A stretch of 64,000 nt of DNA from Oribacterium asaccharolyticum ACB7 (GCF_000238075.1 NZ_JH414506.1:405364-469363), one strand, 5' to 3'; counted from the stretch's first letter, positions 25,850 to 34,386 are shown. Notes: a model not told the origin generated them from the sequence alone. Program-made: numbers and translations.

Positions 25850-27187
25850 TTAAATCAGCAAGCTATTCCCATCCAATAAAAATTCCTTAACTCCCATCAT
25901 CAGATATCCGTTTTCGTCATAGCGAGGCTTCATACTTTTTTCTACGATAATGATTTTCTTAAAGGAATCCATGGTGCGTTCAAAGGATTTGCATTCCTGC
26001 TCATACTTTTCCTTATCGGGAATGGCATAGGCAGACTGAATATAATACTTCTTGCTTCCTAATGTAGCAATGAAATCGATTTCCCTCTGCACCCGAATCT
26101 CTTTCCCATTGGTATCCTTCTCTCTGGATTCCACGGTTCCCACATCTACCTGATAGCCCCTGTATCGCAATTCATTATAAATGATATTCTCCATGATATG
26201 GGTTTCTTCAATCTGCCGAAATGAAAGTCGGGCATTTCTAAGACCCAGGTCTTCAAAATAAATTTTATACGGGGTTCCGATATACTTTCGCCCTTTTACA
26301 TTATATCTTTTTACCCGAGTAAGCATAAACGCTTCTTCCCCATAGATGATGTATTTATCCACTGTTGCATCACTGATGTTTGTCCCATAAACAGAATTCA
26401 TCGTTGCGGCAATTTTCCTTGGATTGGTAAGGGTGGAAATGCCTGAGGCAATGACGTCAATTACTTCTCCCAAGGTGCTTTCATCCTGTACCGAATATCT
26501 AGCCACGATATCCCGAAGATACACGTTCTTCATTTGGGATATCAAATAATTGGTCTTTTGCTCTTCCGTATTCATCAGCACAACCGCCGGGAGACCTCCG
26601 TAAACGGAGTAGTCATCATAAGCCTCGCTTTTATCTCCCTCTTTGAATGCATAGTATTCGAAAAAAGATAAAGGCAGCACATGTACTTCATCCCCTCTTC
26701 CCTCAAATTCGGTTAAAATGTCCTTTGACAGAAACTTGGAATTACTGCCTGTTACGTAAACATCAACATTTTGCTTCCGAAGGAATCCGTTCAGCACTGA
26801 CTCAAAGGCTCCCAGCTTCTGCACCTCGTCCAGCAAAAGGTAGTACATCCCTTCACCACGAATCTGTGGCATCAGCCAGGTAATAAATCGGGAGGGATCC
26901 ACCTTGCGCTCTTCTTTTTCATTATCCAGTACGATGGGATCTTCTCCAATCTTTAATAAATCTTCTGCTGTATCAAAGGCGAATCGAATGATATGACTCT
27001 CTTCTACGCCTTCCGAAAGTAAATGCTTATAAAATAAAGTATTCAACAAATACGACTTCCCGCAGCGTCTGATTCCGGTAATCACTTTAATGAAACCATT
27101 GTGTTTCCTGACAATAAGTCGATTAAGGTACACATCTCTATTGATTTCTCTATTGATTTCTCTATTGATTTCTCTATTGATTTCCAT
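25850..27187 (-). CDS. AAA_14/DUF4143 ATP-binding protein 3
   Basis: 445 residues, paralogue of the product of 24308-25603. Walker A is GIRRCGKSYLL, Walker B is YLLLDEVQKLG and the sensor is VTGSNSKFL. The DUF4143 part is FEDLGLRNARLSFRQIEETHIMENIIYNELRYRGYQVDVG followed by QREIDFIATLGSKKYYIQSA. The best ribosome site (GGAG) serves the second ATG at 27187, not the one at 27199. The N-terminus is an in-frame tandem repeat (NREI x4) made by 12-bp DNA repeats. Two near-identical 32-bp operators bracket its promoter. Confidence 0.85.
   Translation of the reverse strand: MEINREINREINREINRDVYLNRLIVRKHNGFIKVITGIRRCGKSYLLNTLFYKHLLSEGVEESHIIRFAFDTAEDLLKIGEDPIVLDNEKEERKVDPSRFITWLMPQIRGEGMYYLLLDEVQKLGAFESVLNGFLRKQNVDVYVTGSNSKFLSKDILTEFEGRGDEVHVLPLSFFEYYAFKEGDKSEAYDDYSVYGGLPAVVLMNTEEQKTNYLISQMKNVYLRDIVARYSVQDESTLGEVIDVIASGISTLTNPRKIAATMNSVYGTNISDATVDKYIIYGEEAFMLTRVKRYNVKGRKYIGTPYKIYFEDLGLRNARLSFRQIEETHIMENIIYNELRYRGYQVDVGTVESREKDTNGKEIRVQREIDFIATLGSKKYYIQSAYAIPDKEKYEQECKSFERTMDSFKKIIIVEKSMKPRYDENGYLMMGVKEFLLDGNSLLI
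27135..27182 (-). repeat. Four perfect 12-bp tandem repeats at the N-terminus of ATPase 3
   Basis: TCTCTATTGATT (plus strand) is repeated four times without error and encodes Asn-Arg-Glu-Ile units directly after the start codon. Because the unit is 12 bp, slippage would change tail length but not frame. Confidence 0.9.
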
Positions 27188-27203
27188 CTTGATCTCCATT
27201 TCA

Positions 27204-27235
27204 TATTTTTGCCGTAAACGGTACTTTTATGAAAT
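27204..27235 (-). promoter_or_regulatory. Operator copy A of DUF4143 ATPase 3
   Basis: A 32-bp block with TTTTTGCCGTAAACGG at its centre and TTTTAT after it, overlapping the transcription start region of the promoter at 27236-27264. It is repeated 74 bp away (27278-27309) with about four differences. Confidence 0.65.
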
Positions 27236-27264
27236 AGTGTACTCATTATTCAGAAAATTCGCAA
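27236..27264 (-). promoter_or_regulatory. Promoter of DUF4143 ATPase 3
   Basis: Minus strand TTGCGA (27259-27264), 17-bp spacer, TACACT (27236-27241), lying between the two operator copies. Confidence 0.5.
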
Positions 27265-27277
27265 GAGATGCATTTCC

Positions 27278-27309
27278 TATTTTTGCCGTAAACGGCATTT
27301 TTATAAAAT
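27278..27309 (-). promoter_or_regulatory. Operator copy B of DUF4143 ATPase 3
   Basis: The second 32-bp copy contains the perfect inverted repeat GCCGT-AA-ACGGC. It is 74 bp from copy A, very close to seven helical turns, so both copies face the same side of the DNA. It sits between the promoter and the end of the upstream XRE gene. Confidence 0.65.
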
Positions 27310-27319
27310 GCACAAGATT

Positions 27320-27931
27320 TTATTCTTCTCCCAATACCTTTTTCTGCCAGCTTCGTTTTCCGCAAACAGGACACTTCATATATCTTGCCCGACCCTTGTG
27401 CATGGATAGAATGACCTTACCGTAGGAGGGCACATAGCGATGATGACAGCACCCGCATTCATAGTACCCGGCTTTCTGCTCAATACCAACTGCGATAAAG
27501 CTGACCAGTAAAATCATCATGAGGGCAAAGGCGGAGAGTACCATCCTCAGCCAGAAAGGCATCACCAGGAAGGATGCCAAAAGGATTAAGACTGAGCCGG
27601 AGAGCACTGCCGAGAATCCCAGCCAGTATTCTAACTTAAGGGCTCTCCTGTCCCTTTCCTCCACTTCTCGTCTCATTGCGAGAAGATTCTCTTCTACTTG
27701 TTTACTATAGAATTCTGCCATGATTCTTTCGCCCGACAGGAGTTCGTTTACGTTGATTTTCAGAAATCCGCAAAGCTCCAGCATAATCCCGGAATCCGGC
27801 ATAGACTTTCCGGTTTCCCATTTGGATACCGCTCGGTCACTGATACCAAGCTTTTCCGCAAGCTCCGCCTGCGTCATGCCCTCTTCCTTTCTGCAAGATG
27901 CTATAAATTTTCCGATTTTGATTTGATCCAT
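27320..27931 (-). CDS. XRE-family regulator with membrane segments and zinc ribbon
   Basis: 203 residues in three parts. The N-terminal XRE/Cro helix-turn-helix is IGKFIASCRKEEGMTQAELAEKLGISDRAVSKWETGKSMPD-type (about 5-60). Two adjacent hydrophobic helices follow (about 105-150). The C-terminus is a zinc-ribbon-like segment with CGCCHH and CPVCGK pairs. The layout is common in clostridial membrane-linked HTH proteins whose signal is unknown. AAAGGAGG lies eight bases before the ATG at 27931. It could regulate the neighbouring ATPase 3 or be independent. Confidence 0.8.
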   Translation of the reverse strand: MDQIKIGKFIASCRKEEGMTQAELAEKLGISDRAVSKWETGKSMPDSGIMLELCGFLKINVNELLSGERIMAEFYSKQVEENLLAMRREVEERDRRALKLEYWLGFSAVLSGSVLILLASFLVMPFWLRMVLSAFALMMILLVSFIAVGIEQKAGYYECGCCHHRYVPSYGKVILSMHKGRARYMKCPVCGKRSWQKKVLGEE

Positions 27932-28093
27932 ATCGGACACCTCCTTTCACGGCATAAGCTTACAGGAAACCGCCGAAAATGACAGGAACCGGCAGTTGAG
28001 TTCTATTGATTCTACCACCAGGTGAGTTTGAATTCTTCTCTATATTCAGCTTCTTCCCTTATTTAAACTAATTCCACCGGAATGGCAAGTAAT

Positions 28094-28129
28094 AAAAAAC
28101 CGGCAAACTTCCTAACGAAGTCGCCGGCT
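28094..28129 (-). terminator. Terminator after the SemiSWEET gene
   Basis: Minus strand GCCGGCGACTTC pairs with GAAGTTTGCCGG around a short loop and is followed by six T residues. Confidence 0.8.
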
Positions 28130-28149
28130 CTTATAGCCATTACATGGAT

Positions 28150-28413
28150 TTATAATGCAGTAAGGAAGGTTAATCCTCCTAAAATTACTCCCGCAGAGTT
28201 AGGAATAATGAGAATCCAGTCCTTTTTCGGTTCCTTTGTCCATCCGTAAATAACCCAAATCAGGCAAGAAATTGCTGCAAATAGAGGCTGAAAAGGTTGA
28301 GCTTTGTCTCCCTGCAAGTTTGCGAAAATCTGGGGAATGTAAGCAATAAAAACAAAAATACCGATAAACGCTCCAATAGAACCTACAAAAAGATTGATTT
28401 TTTGCTTGGACAT
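28150..28413 (-). CDS. SemiSWEET-family transporter
   Basis: 87 residues with three membrane helices, the size of a SemiSWEET half-transporter that dimerises to move sugars or similar small solutes. The PQ-loop signature is FIAYIPQIFANLQGDKA in helix 1, and helix 2 has the aromatic W-x-x-YG (IWVIYGWTKE). AAAGGAG lies seven bases before the ATG at 28413; the earlier ATG overlaps that site. Single gene with its own terminator. Confidence 0.85.
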   Translation of the reverse strand: MSKQKINLFVGSIGAFIGIFVFIAYIPQIFANLQGDKAQPFQPLFAAISCLIWVIYGWTKEPKKDWILIIPNSAGVILGGLTFLTAL

Positions 28414-28570
28414 CTGCTGACTCCTTTCCATATGTACTTGTCGTAAAGTTACTAAAAAATGTCAATTAGTTCCTTTTGTAACTGACGCCATGTCAATTAT
28501 AAGGGATTTTTGCTTTTTGTCAAATATTTTTTTATAGATTCTCTGCATCCAATACAAAAATCTCCTTTAT

Positions 28571-29258
28571 TCAGGTAATTCCCAACTTGCTCCATCTTTC
28601 CCTAACCCCTTGATATAACGTGCCTTTTTTCTTTACAAAGGGCTTGATTCCCAGATGGAAAATAAAAAAATGAACTATGCTTTGAAAAGGATAATTTTGT
28701 TTCCCCCTCATTCCCCTGATTAAGCTTTGCGAAACTTGATCAATCTGCTCTTGTCCCTTTCTCAACATTCCTTCAATATCGTTAAAGGAAGACTTAATTC
28801 GGAGCTGTCCGCTCAATCTTCCTCCGGAAAATAACACAAGATTCTTCAGAACTTTCAAAGTTCTTCAGAACTTTCAAAGTATCTTGACTTCCGTAATTTT
28901 CCCCGCTTGCCACCGTAATACAGTACTTTTTATGAAGCAGTTGTTCAATCACAAAATGTCCTCGATCTATAAAATCTTTCATTAATCCGGATACATTACT
29001 TGCGTAAGTTGGAGAACCCAAAACGATTCCGTCCGCCTCTTCAATTCTTTTGGAGAGTAGCTCTGCATCATCCTCCATACAGCAATACCCTGTTCTATAG
29101 CAATAGTTACAGCCGGTACAATGGGACATTTTCATTTCCCCCAGATTGTAAAATAGCACTTCTATACCTGCTCCCCGAAGATTTTCTTCAATCCTATGAA
29201 GCACTGCTGCCGTTACTCCATTTTTTCTCGGACTCCCATTGATGATTAAAACCTGCAT
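28571..29258 (-). pseudogene. NAD(P)H-dependent flavodoxin-like reductase, frameshifted by a 19-bp duplication
   Basis: Flavodoxin-fold FMN reductase of the iron-sulfur flavoprotein type, about 229 residues when intact. The start is QVLIINGSPRKNGVT (FMN phosphate loop), followed by the cysteine cluster HCTGCNYCYRTGYC and GSPTYASNVSGLMKDF. The C-terminal half (LFSGGRLSGQLRIKSSF to GIKPFVKKKGTLYQGV) is encoded in the next frame. A perfect 19-bp tandem duplication at 28842-28879 causes the shift; removing one copy restores the ORF. GGAGGAG precedes the ATG at 29258. Divergent from the TetR gene at 29385. Confidence 0.88.
28842..28879. repeat. Perfect 19-bp tandem duplication inside a gene
   Basis: TTCTTCAGAACTTTCAAAG is present twice in direct succession (28842-28860 and 28861-28879). 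Because 19 is not a multiple of three it frameshifts the flavodoxin-like gene. Such duplications can revert by slippage. Confidence 0.95.
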
Positions 29259-29384
29259 TTTCTCCTCCAAAACTACTCACTTGTGTATCTTGCAAGGGCA
29301 TGGTACTGTAGCATCAAAGGAAAGTAAATCATTTCAAAAAAGATACATAATCTTTGCTTTCTGTGTATTTTAGGAGAGTATGCT

Positions 29385-29933
29385 ATGAAGAAAAGCCAAA
29401 ATCCATCCGCTGTACGGTCAAGGCAGGAAATTTCCACTGCTTTACTCAAGCTAATGCAAGAGTATCCCTATGCAGAAATCTCCGTAAAGCAGATTATTAT
29501 GGAAACAAGCCTTGCTAGAAAAACCTTTTATCTGAACTTTCGTTCCAAGGACGATGTACTGGCGTCCATTCTGAACGAATTAATCGGGGAATATACCGAA
29601 GCACTTTCCAAGGAAAATGTTGATCCGCTCACTGTTATTTTCTCCTTCTGCGATAAAAATAAAGCCTTTCTTTCCTTACTGCACAAAAACAAAATGCTGT
29701 ATTTCCTCCTGATTCGCCTAAATGAATTTCTTCCGGAGTACGGTAAAACAGAGGATATGAGTCGCAATCCCTTTGCAAAGCTTATGGGAGAACTGGAGCC
29801 GGACTACCTCATTGCCTTCAATGTAGGAGCTATCTGGAATGTGCTTTTTAAATGGATTGACCGGGGAATGGTGGATTCTCTGGACAGCATTCAAGAGACA
29901 TTGAAAAAATATTTGAAGCGGATAAGTGCTTAG
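29385..29933 (+). CDS. TetR/AcrR-family regulator
   Basis: 182 residues. The N-terminal helix-turn-helix (SRQEISTALLKLMQEYPYAEISVKQIIMETSLARKTFYLNFRSKDDVL) is typical TetR and the C-terminal ligand domain is helical. AGGAGAG precedes the ATG. It is divergent from the frameshifted flavodoxin-like gene. Inverted half-sites TGTATCTT (29284-29291) and AAGATACA (29340-29347) in the shared spacer may be its operator. The likely target is the flavoprotein. Confidence 0.85.
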   Translation: MKKSQNPSAVRSRQEISTALLKLMQEYPYAEISVKQIIMETSLARKTFYLNFRSKDDVLASILNELIGEYTEALSKENVDPLTVIFSFCDKNKAFLSLLHKNKMLYFLLIRLNEFLPEYGKTEDMSRNPFAKLMGELEPDYLIAFNVGAIWNVLFKWIDRGMVDSLDSIQETLKKYLKRISA

Positions 29934-30010
29934 GGATTCTCCGAATAGTAGAAGCCAACACCAATGTTAAAAACAAATGTTAAAAGCCAATCCCTAAAGT
30001 CAATCAAAAA

Positions 30011-30961
30011 TCATGCCAAGATTTTATCCATAGTAGAGTAAAATATCGGTAGCTCGAGATGCTTTAACTTCCCGGTCTCATAAACACATTTGCACCCATA
30101 TAGCATATCTCCTACATCACTATGTAAAGTCATGATTCTTCGGGTAAGTTCATTCGTTTTGAACATTCGTTTCATAAGAATTCCTGCAAAGGCAGCTGGA
30201 ATCCTATACGGGAGAAGTTCATTTTTATAGAAGCTTAAGTCTACGCCTCTTGCCTTGACCACCTGAATCGTTTCTCCTATTGCCTTTACTGTAATAGAAA
30301 GGGCATGGGCATCCTTCATCAAATTAAGAGCAAGCTGCGCCGGATGCTCAATTTTCCCTTCCCGGGCAGCAGAAGAGGTGACCCCTGCATTGATGGCCAT
30401 ATGAAGCCATATCCATTCCACCATGTCGTGAGGAATCTCCGTTTTCAAATCTGCGGAAGCGAGAAGAGCTGTTAAAGCTTTGTAATTGGAAATCCTTGCT
30501 TTTTCCTCCCTTTCCAGCATGATATGGTCAAAGAGAACACAATTAAGCTCATTCCCGGCAAGGCTTCCACCGGCAGTAGGGAAGCCGATAATATAAGGAT
30601 ATGCACCCACTATTTCATCAATCTCATCCCGACTGTTCCAAAAGTTACAGAATAAAATCAGGCTTCCTGTAATATGATTTTGTGAAAGTGTCACTATAGC
30701 ATCCTTTATTTTTCCGCTTGCCACGCTCAAAATAATAAAATCATACTCTGCATTCGACTCGGCAAGATTCACCTTATATTGATCCGCTTTTTCTTCTCCT
30801 TTTTTGTTATAGCGTCCGTCTAATAAACTGATATTTAGACTTGTCGGCGCTTTCGATTTTTTCTCTTCTCTCAGCAAATGTTCAACTTGATGCCCGGCTT
30901 TTTGGAACACATAGCCGTACGTTGTGCCTATAACGCCAAGGCCTACTACGCATATTCTCAT
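30011..30961 (-). CDS. Ketopantoate reductase (PanE/ApbA) family protein
   Basis: 316 residues. An N-terminal Rossmann NADP-binding start (RICVVGLGVIGTTYGYVFQKAGH) precedes a helical C-terminal domain with the conserved WIWLHMAINAG lysine-replaced substrate region. True PanE has a catalytic lysine at this N/K-x-x-x-N site, and here the segment is VEWIWLHMAINAGVTS, so the substrate may not be ketopantoate. AAGGAGG precedes the ATG at 30961. It overlaps the end of the upstream membrane protein gene by four bases (ATGA). No pantothenate genes are nearby. Confidence 0.8.
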   Translation of the reverse strand: MRICVVGLGVIGTTYGYVFQKAGHQVEHLLREEKKSKAPTSLNISLLDGRYNKKGEEKADQYKVNLAESNAEYDFIILSVASGKIKDAIVTLSQNHITGSLILFCNFWNSRDEIDEIVGAYPYIIGFPTAGGSLAGNELNCVLFDHIMLEREEKARISNYKALTALLASADLKTEIPHDMVEWIWLHMAINAGVTSSAAREGKIEHPAQLALNLMKDAHALSITVKAIGETIQVVKARGVDLSFYKNELLPYRIPAAFAGILMKRMFKTNELTRRIMTLHSDVGDMLYGCKCVYETGKLKHLELPIFYSTMDKILA

Positions 30962-31353
30962 AAATTCTGCCTCCTTTCTTCTATTTTCCATCCGATTATC
31001 CAGGCAAGAACCAGAAGATAATTTTCCACAGCGCCAATCAAATTTACCATTTGATGCATCTTAAGATAATGGATAAAATGATTGCTTCCGATGCCGATTC
31101 CACCGAGAATGAGAGCCAGCAAAATGGATTTTAGATAGGTCCAATTGTAGTGCCTGTACGCCGTATTCAATATGACTAAAACGGCAATATTCCAAAAGCC
31201 GATTTCTCTCTGCCATCCTGTAGAAATGCCATACGCAGAGTTTCTTCCCATATATTCCGGTGCGAAAATCTGTAGGATCGCCGCACCGGATATCGCTATG
31301 ATGAGAATGATAAACAGCACGCGCAAGAATAGATTCATTTTTTTCTGATGCAT
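30958..31353 (-). CDS. Small membrane protein of unknown function
   Basis: 131 residues with four predicted helices (about 8-28, 50-64, 72-92 and 102-122) and a short charged tail. No motif was recognised. Its stop overlaps the reductase start (ATGA), so the two are translated together. Confidence 0.65.
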   Translation of the reverse strand: MHQKKMNLFLRVLFIILIIAISGAAILQIFAPEYMGRNSAYGISTGWQREIGFWNIAVLVILNTAYRHYNWTYLKSILLALILGGIGIGSNHFIHYLKMHQMVNLIGAVENYLLVLAWIIGWKIEERRQNL

Positions 31354-31417
31354 TGACTAAGCCTCCTTAAACTCACAGATTGCCTTAGACTTCTGGAAAT
31401 TACCTATTACAATTCCC

Positions 31418-32647
31418 CTATTCCGTCCTCTTTTCCAGTTCTCTGATAGCCGGAAAACGAAGAAATGTGACTGCCACAAGAGAAAGAAAGACACCCGAAA
31501 TACCAATCATCATTGCTGCTCCCCGTCCGACACCCATTCCGCTCAGACTCCCAAGACCATCCGCAGCTAAGCCGGAAACTGCATAGGCAATAACATAGCC
31601 TAGCTGCGAGAGAAAGCCTATAAATCCCCAAGCTCTGCCCTGCAAAGCATCCGGTATATTTGTCCTGCAAAGATAATCCATGCAGTTGTTGCAAAGAGGC
31701 AAGGTAGCAAAGAAAAAGAAACCAAATATACTGATGCTGACCAGATTTTCAAATATTGACATACCGATCATAAAGATTCCCGCCATAAAAAAGGAGATTT
31801 GAAGAACTTTTCCATATTCTTTCTTAATGCCGAAACCTCCGAGGAGTATTCCCGATACAAGCATTCCACTTGCACATAGGGTTTCTACAATGCCCAGCAC
31901 CTTGGAGTCTGAAAAAGAAAGAATCATCGGCTCAACAAGAATTTGTAAAGTCCCAAGAAACAGGGTAATCAGAGAAGAACACAGGACAAGCACAAAAACG
32001 CCCTTCTCTATGTGGATTGCTCTCCAGCCTTCTTTCATGCTTTCCAAAAATGACTGTTTCTCTGTAGGCTGTTTTGCTTTTATTCCTCGCCTTACTATAA
32101 AGGTCGTTGTAATCGTAACAAAGAAGGTAGATATATCAATGAGCAGCAACAGGGAAATGTCATGATATGCCAGCAATAGGCCTGCTATAACGGGCGAGAA
32201 CAGATATCTGGCACTTCCTGCCAAAGACACTAATCCGGAGGCTTTGGAAAACTCCTCCTTGGATAATAAATCCGTGATCGTTGCTCTGTAAGAAGGATCT
32301 AAAAGGGAGGAAAATATGGCACTGACGAACACGCCTATACTTATCTGAACGAGGTTTGCTTCTCCATGTAGCATGCAGAGGAAAATGTAAAGGATGCCAA
32401 GTCCTGAACAACCGTCTCCAATCATCATCAGAACTCTTCTATCGTAACGGTCGGCCAACACTCCTGCCGGAACAGTGAAAAGAAGGGTAGGCAGAAATCC
32501 AAGTAAAGTCACCAAGGCCATTCCTGCCGCACTGCCTGTTTTTTGAAAGACATAAACCCCAAGTCCAAAAGAAGTGAGTCCGCCACCTATAGACGATATG
32601 AGCTCCCCCATCCAAAGAAGGAGGAACTTTTTCATTCCGGAACTCAT
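31418..32647 (-). CDS. MFS transporter (MFS_3, exporter-like)
   Basis: 409 residues with about twelve helices. Motif A-type loop GVLADRYDRRVLMMIGD follows helix 2, and the overall pattern (LTSFGLGVYVFQKTGSAAGMALV) is that of the MFS_3 drug/siderophore exporter branch. GGGGAGGGG lies before the ATG at 32647. It is the third gene of a TetR-CPBP-MFS operon and its start touches the end of the CPBP gene. Likely role is export of a toxic compound sensed by the TetR protein. Confidence 0.85.
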   Translation of the reverse strand: MSSGMKKFLLLWMGELISSIGGGLTSFGLGVYVFQKTGSAAGMALVTLLGFLPTLLFTVPAGVLADRYDRRVLMMIGDGCSGLGILYIFLCMLHGEANLVQISIGVFVSAIFSSLLDPSYRATITDLLSKEEFSKASGLVSLAGSARYLFSPVIAGLLLAYHDISLLLLIDISTFFVTITTTFIVRRGIKAKQPTEKQSFLESMKEGWRAIHIEKGVFVLVLCSSLITLFLGTLQILVEPMILSFSDSKVLGIVETLCASGMLVSGILLGGFGIKKEYGKVLQISFFMAGIFMIGMSIFENLVSISIFGFFFFATLPLCNNCMDYLCRTNIPDALQGRAWGFIGFLSQLGYVIAYAVSGLAADGLGSLSGMGVGRGAAMMIGISGVFLSLVAVTFLRFPAIRELEKRTE

Positions 32648-32648
32648 C

Positions 32649-33596
32649 TTAATTCCCCTCCCCAAATCGTGTTTTCAAGAGTCTTCCAACGTGCTCCGTT
32701 CCAAAAAACATTTTCTTATTCAGCAGTACAATAATCGCCGTTACAATGAAAATCACAATGGTTTCCACACACTTTGTCTCCGCCGTCATCGCGATTTTTT
32801 CCTGCATGAAGTTTACAAACAAATGGAAAACCATGCAGGCCAGAATGGAGCGGTCGCTGACCAGATACACCCACGTGATGATATATCCCATAAGTATGGC
32901 ACCCACGAAGAAATTAATGACAAACAAGGGATTAACCATAAGCCCTGCCTGATATGTCCCCTTGATAAAAAGCAGGGGAAAATGCCAAAGTGACCATAAT
33001 ATTCCAAAAATCAGGGATTCAATAAACCAGTCCATATATTGCCCTATGGAGTCTTCGCAATATCCCTTCCAGCCTACTTCTTCAATAATCGAAGCCAGCG
33101 TAATGGTCACAAAAGCAGAACCTATTCCCACTCCGGTAAAGGAAAAATCTTCCGTAAAGGAAAACTGCTTTAAGGATTGTCCAAATAAAAGGGATAAAAG
33201 TATAGAAAACACAATAATCAGTGCATAAAGAACCACTGCCCAAAACACATTCATCCACTTCACTTTATAAAAGCCTATAATCTTTTCCTTAAGATCTCTC
33301 TTCAAGTCCTCACTGCCGGATGCTAGCACAAATACTGTAGAGACTACTGCCGGCGCAAGGAGACCCAGCAACATCAATATCGCACCCTTATCTTCGGAAA
33401 CAAAGATTGCCGGTATCCAGAAGATCCATGTGAAAAAATATGCACAGAGAAAGAATAACCACGGTCTATATCGATATTCATCTTTATCCTGTATGAACTG
33501 TTCTTGGTTCTGCGCTTTATTCTGCGCTTTATTCTGCGCTTTATTCTGCGCTTTGATTATCCCCTTGCTCATAATCTCGCTCATTCCCTTGCTCAT
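32649..33596 (-). CDS. CPBP family intramembrane metalloprotease with N-terminal repeats
   Basis: 315 residues, about eight helices. The CPBP (Abi) motifs are IIEEVGWKGYCED (glutamate pair), FGILWSLWHFPLLF and VFHLFVNF, which together form the intramembrane metal site. The first 35 residues are unusual: MSKGMSEIMSKG, then four KAQN units encoded by perfect 12-bp repeats. Start and the TetR stop overlap by four bases (ATGA). Family members process peptides such as bacteriocins or confer self-immunity; the role here is inferred only from the exporter context. Confidence 0.85.
   Translation of the reverse strand: MSKGMSEIMSKGIIKAQNKAQNKAQNKAQNQEQFIQDKDEYRYRPWLFFLCAYFFTWIFWIPAIFVSEDKGAILMLLGLLAPAVVSTVFVLASGSEDLKRDLKEKIIGFYKVKWMNVFWAVVLYALIIVFSILLSLLFGQSLKQFSFTEDFSFTGVGIGSAFVTITLASIIEEVGWKGYCEDSIGQYMDWFIESLIFGILWSLWHFPLLFIKGTYQAGLMVNPLFVINFFVGAILMGYIITWVYLVSDRSILACMVFHLFVNFMQEKIAMTAETKCVETIVIFIVTAIIVLLNKKMFFGTEHVGRLLKTRFGEGN
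33508..33555 (-). repeat. 12-bp tandem repeats at the N-terminus of the CPBP gene
   Basis: TTCTGCGCTTTA (plus strand) recurs at 33508, 33520, 33532 and 33544 (last copy with one end change), encoding (KAQN)4. Frame is preserved whatever the copy number. Confidence 0.9.
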
Positions 33597-34198
33597 TCCT
33601 TTGCCCCCTCTACTAAGACCTGGCTGATAAATTGCATGGTTCCCGTTTTTGCCCCCAGAGACTTCTCCAGCATATCGATATACACCTCTACATCTTTTTC
33701 ACCAAAATTTCCATAATCGAACATATGCTGACTCGTAACAAGGAGCATCTTCACTCGCTCTTCAATATGTGTACACGAAAATATCCCCTGTGCTATACCT
33801 TCTTTAACAATCTCTGCCAAAATCGGCACCGCCACTTCTACAATCTTCTTGCAGATTTTATCGTGCATAACGATATTTTCTTTTCTTTCCAGAACATCCG
33901 TAATCACTGCTTCCTCTTTCTCCGGACGAAAGGCATTTACAACCGAAACCAATTTTTCGGGTATAGAAAGCGGTGCCTGAAGAAGCTCCTTGGCTACGGC
34001 GCTCTCCTTCTCTATCATCATTTCGATGACTGCTTCCAGCGTTTCCTCTTTGCTTGCAAAATAATAATAGTAAGTGCCTTTTGCAATACCCGCCTTGGCC
34101 ACAATCTCGTCAATGCTGGTATTCTCATAACCTTTTTCTATGAACATGCGATAGGCAAGCTTTAACAGCTCCTGTTTTCTTTGTTCCCCTTTTTTCAT
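33593..34198 (-). CDS. TetR/AcrR-family regulator of the CPBP-MFS operon
   Basis: 201 residues. The helix-turn-helix is ELLKLAYRMFIEKGYENTSIDEIVAKAGIAKGTYYYYFASKEE. GGAGG precedes the ATG. It is the first gene of the operon and overlaps the CPBP gene by four bases. Two CGAC-NNN-NGTCGG palindromes flank its own promoter, so it is autoregulated and de-represses the protease and exporter when it binds its ligand. Confidence 0.9.
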   Translation of the reverse strand: MKKGEQRKQELLKLAYRMFIEKGYENTSIDEIVAKAGIAKGTYYYYFASKEETLEAVIEMMIEKESAVAKELLQAPLSIPEKLVSVVNAFRPEKEEAVITDVLERKENIVMHDKICKKIVEVAVPILAEIVKEGIAQGIFSCTHIEERVKMLLVTSQHMFDYGNFGEKDVEVYIDMLEKSLGAKTGTMQFISQVLVEGAKE

Positions 34199-34219
34199 AT
34201 CCGCCTCCGTTTTTTATAT

Positions 34220-34352
34220 CCGACTCGGTTTTCCTATATGCTCCGAGCTCCATATTTGAGCTTTTGCTCCTATTTGATATTTTCGACCACTGGTCGGTTT
34301 TCATGATAAAGCAGCCAGCGGTGGCTGTCAAGCTTTTTCGACTGATAGTCGG
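34220..34352 (-). promoter_or_regulatory. TetR operators flanking the operon promoter
   Basis: CGACCACTGGTCGG at 34284-34297 and CGACTGATAGTCGG at 34339-34352 are matching interrupted palindromes 55 bp apart, on either side of the promoter. A weaker CCGACTCGG lies at 34220-34228 in the leader. Confidence 0.75.
34303..34331 (-). promoter_or_regulatory. Promoter of the TetR-CPBP-MFS operon
   Basis: Minus strand consensus TTGACA (34326-34331), 17-bp spacer, TATCAT (34303-34308). Confidence 0.85.
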
Positions 34353-34386
34353 TAATTTTTTAGAAATATAATTCTTTGAAAATAAA

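Noticed and set aside
27135..27182. CRISPR-like repeat array
   Set aside because: The 12-bp units are contiguous without spacers and lie inside an ORF.
27204..27309. LytTR boxes upstream of ATPase 3
   Set aside because: ACCGTTTAC fits the consensus, but the blocks are palindromic and 74 bp apart instead of 21 bp direct repeats, so this is only an alternative.
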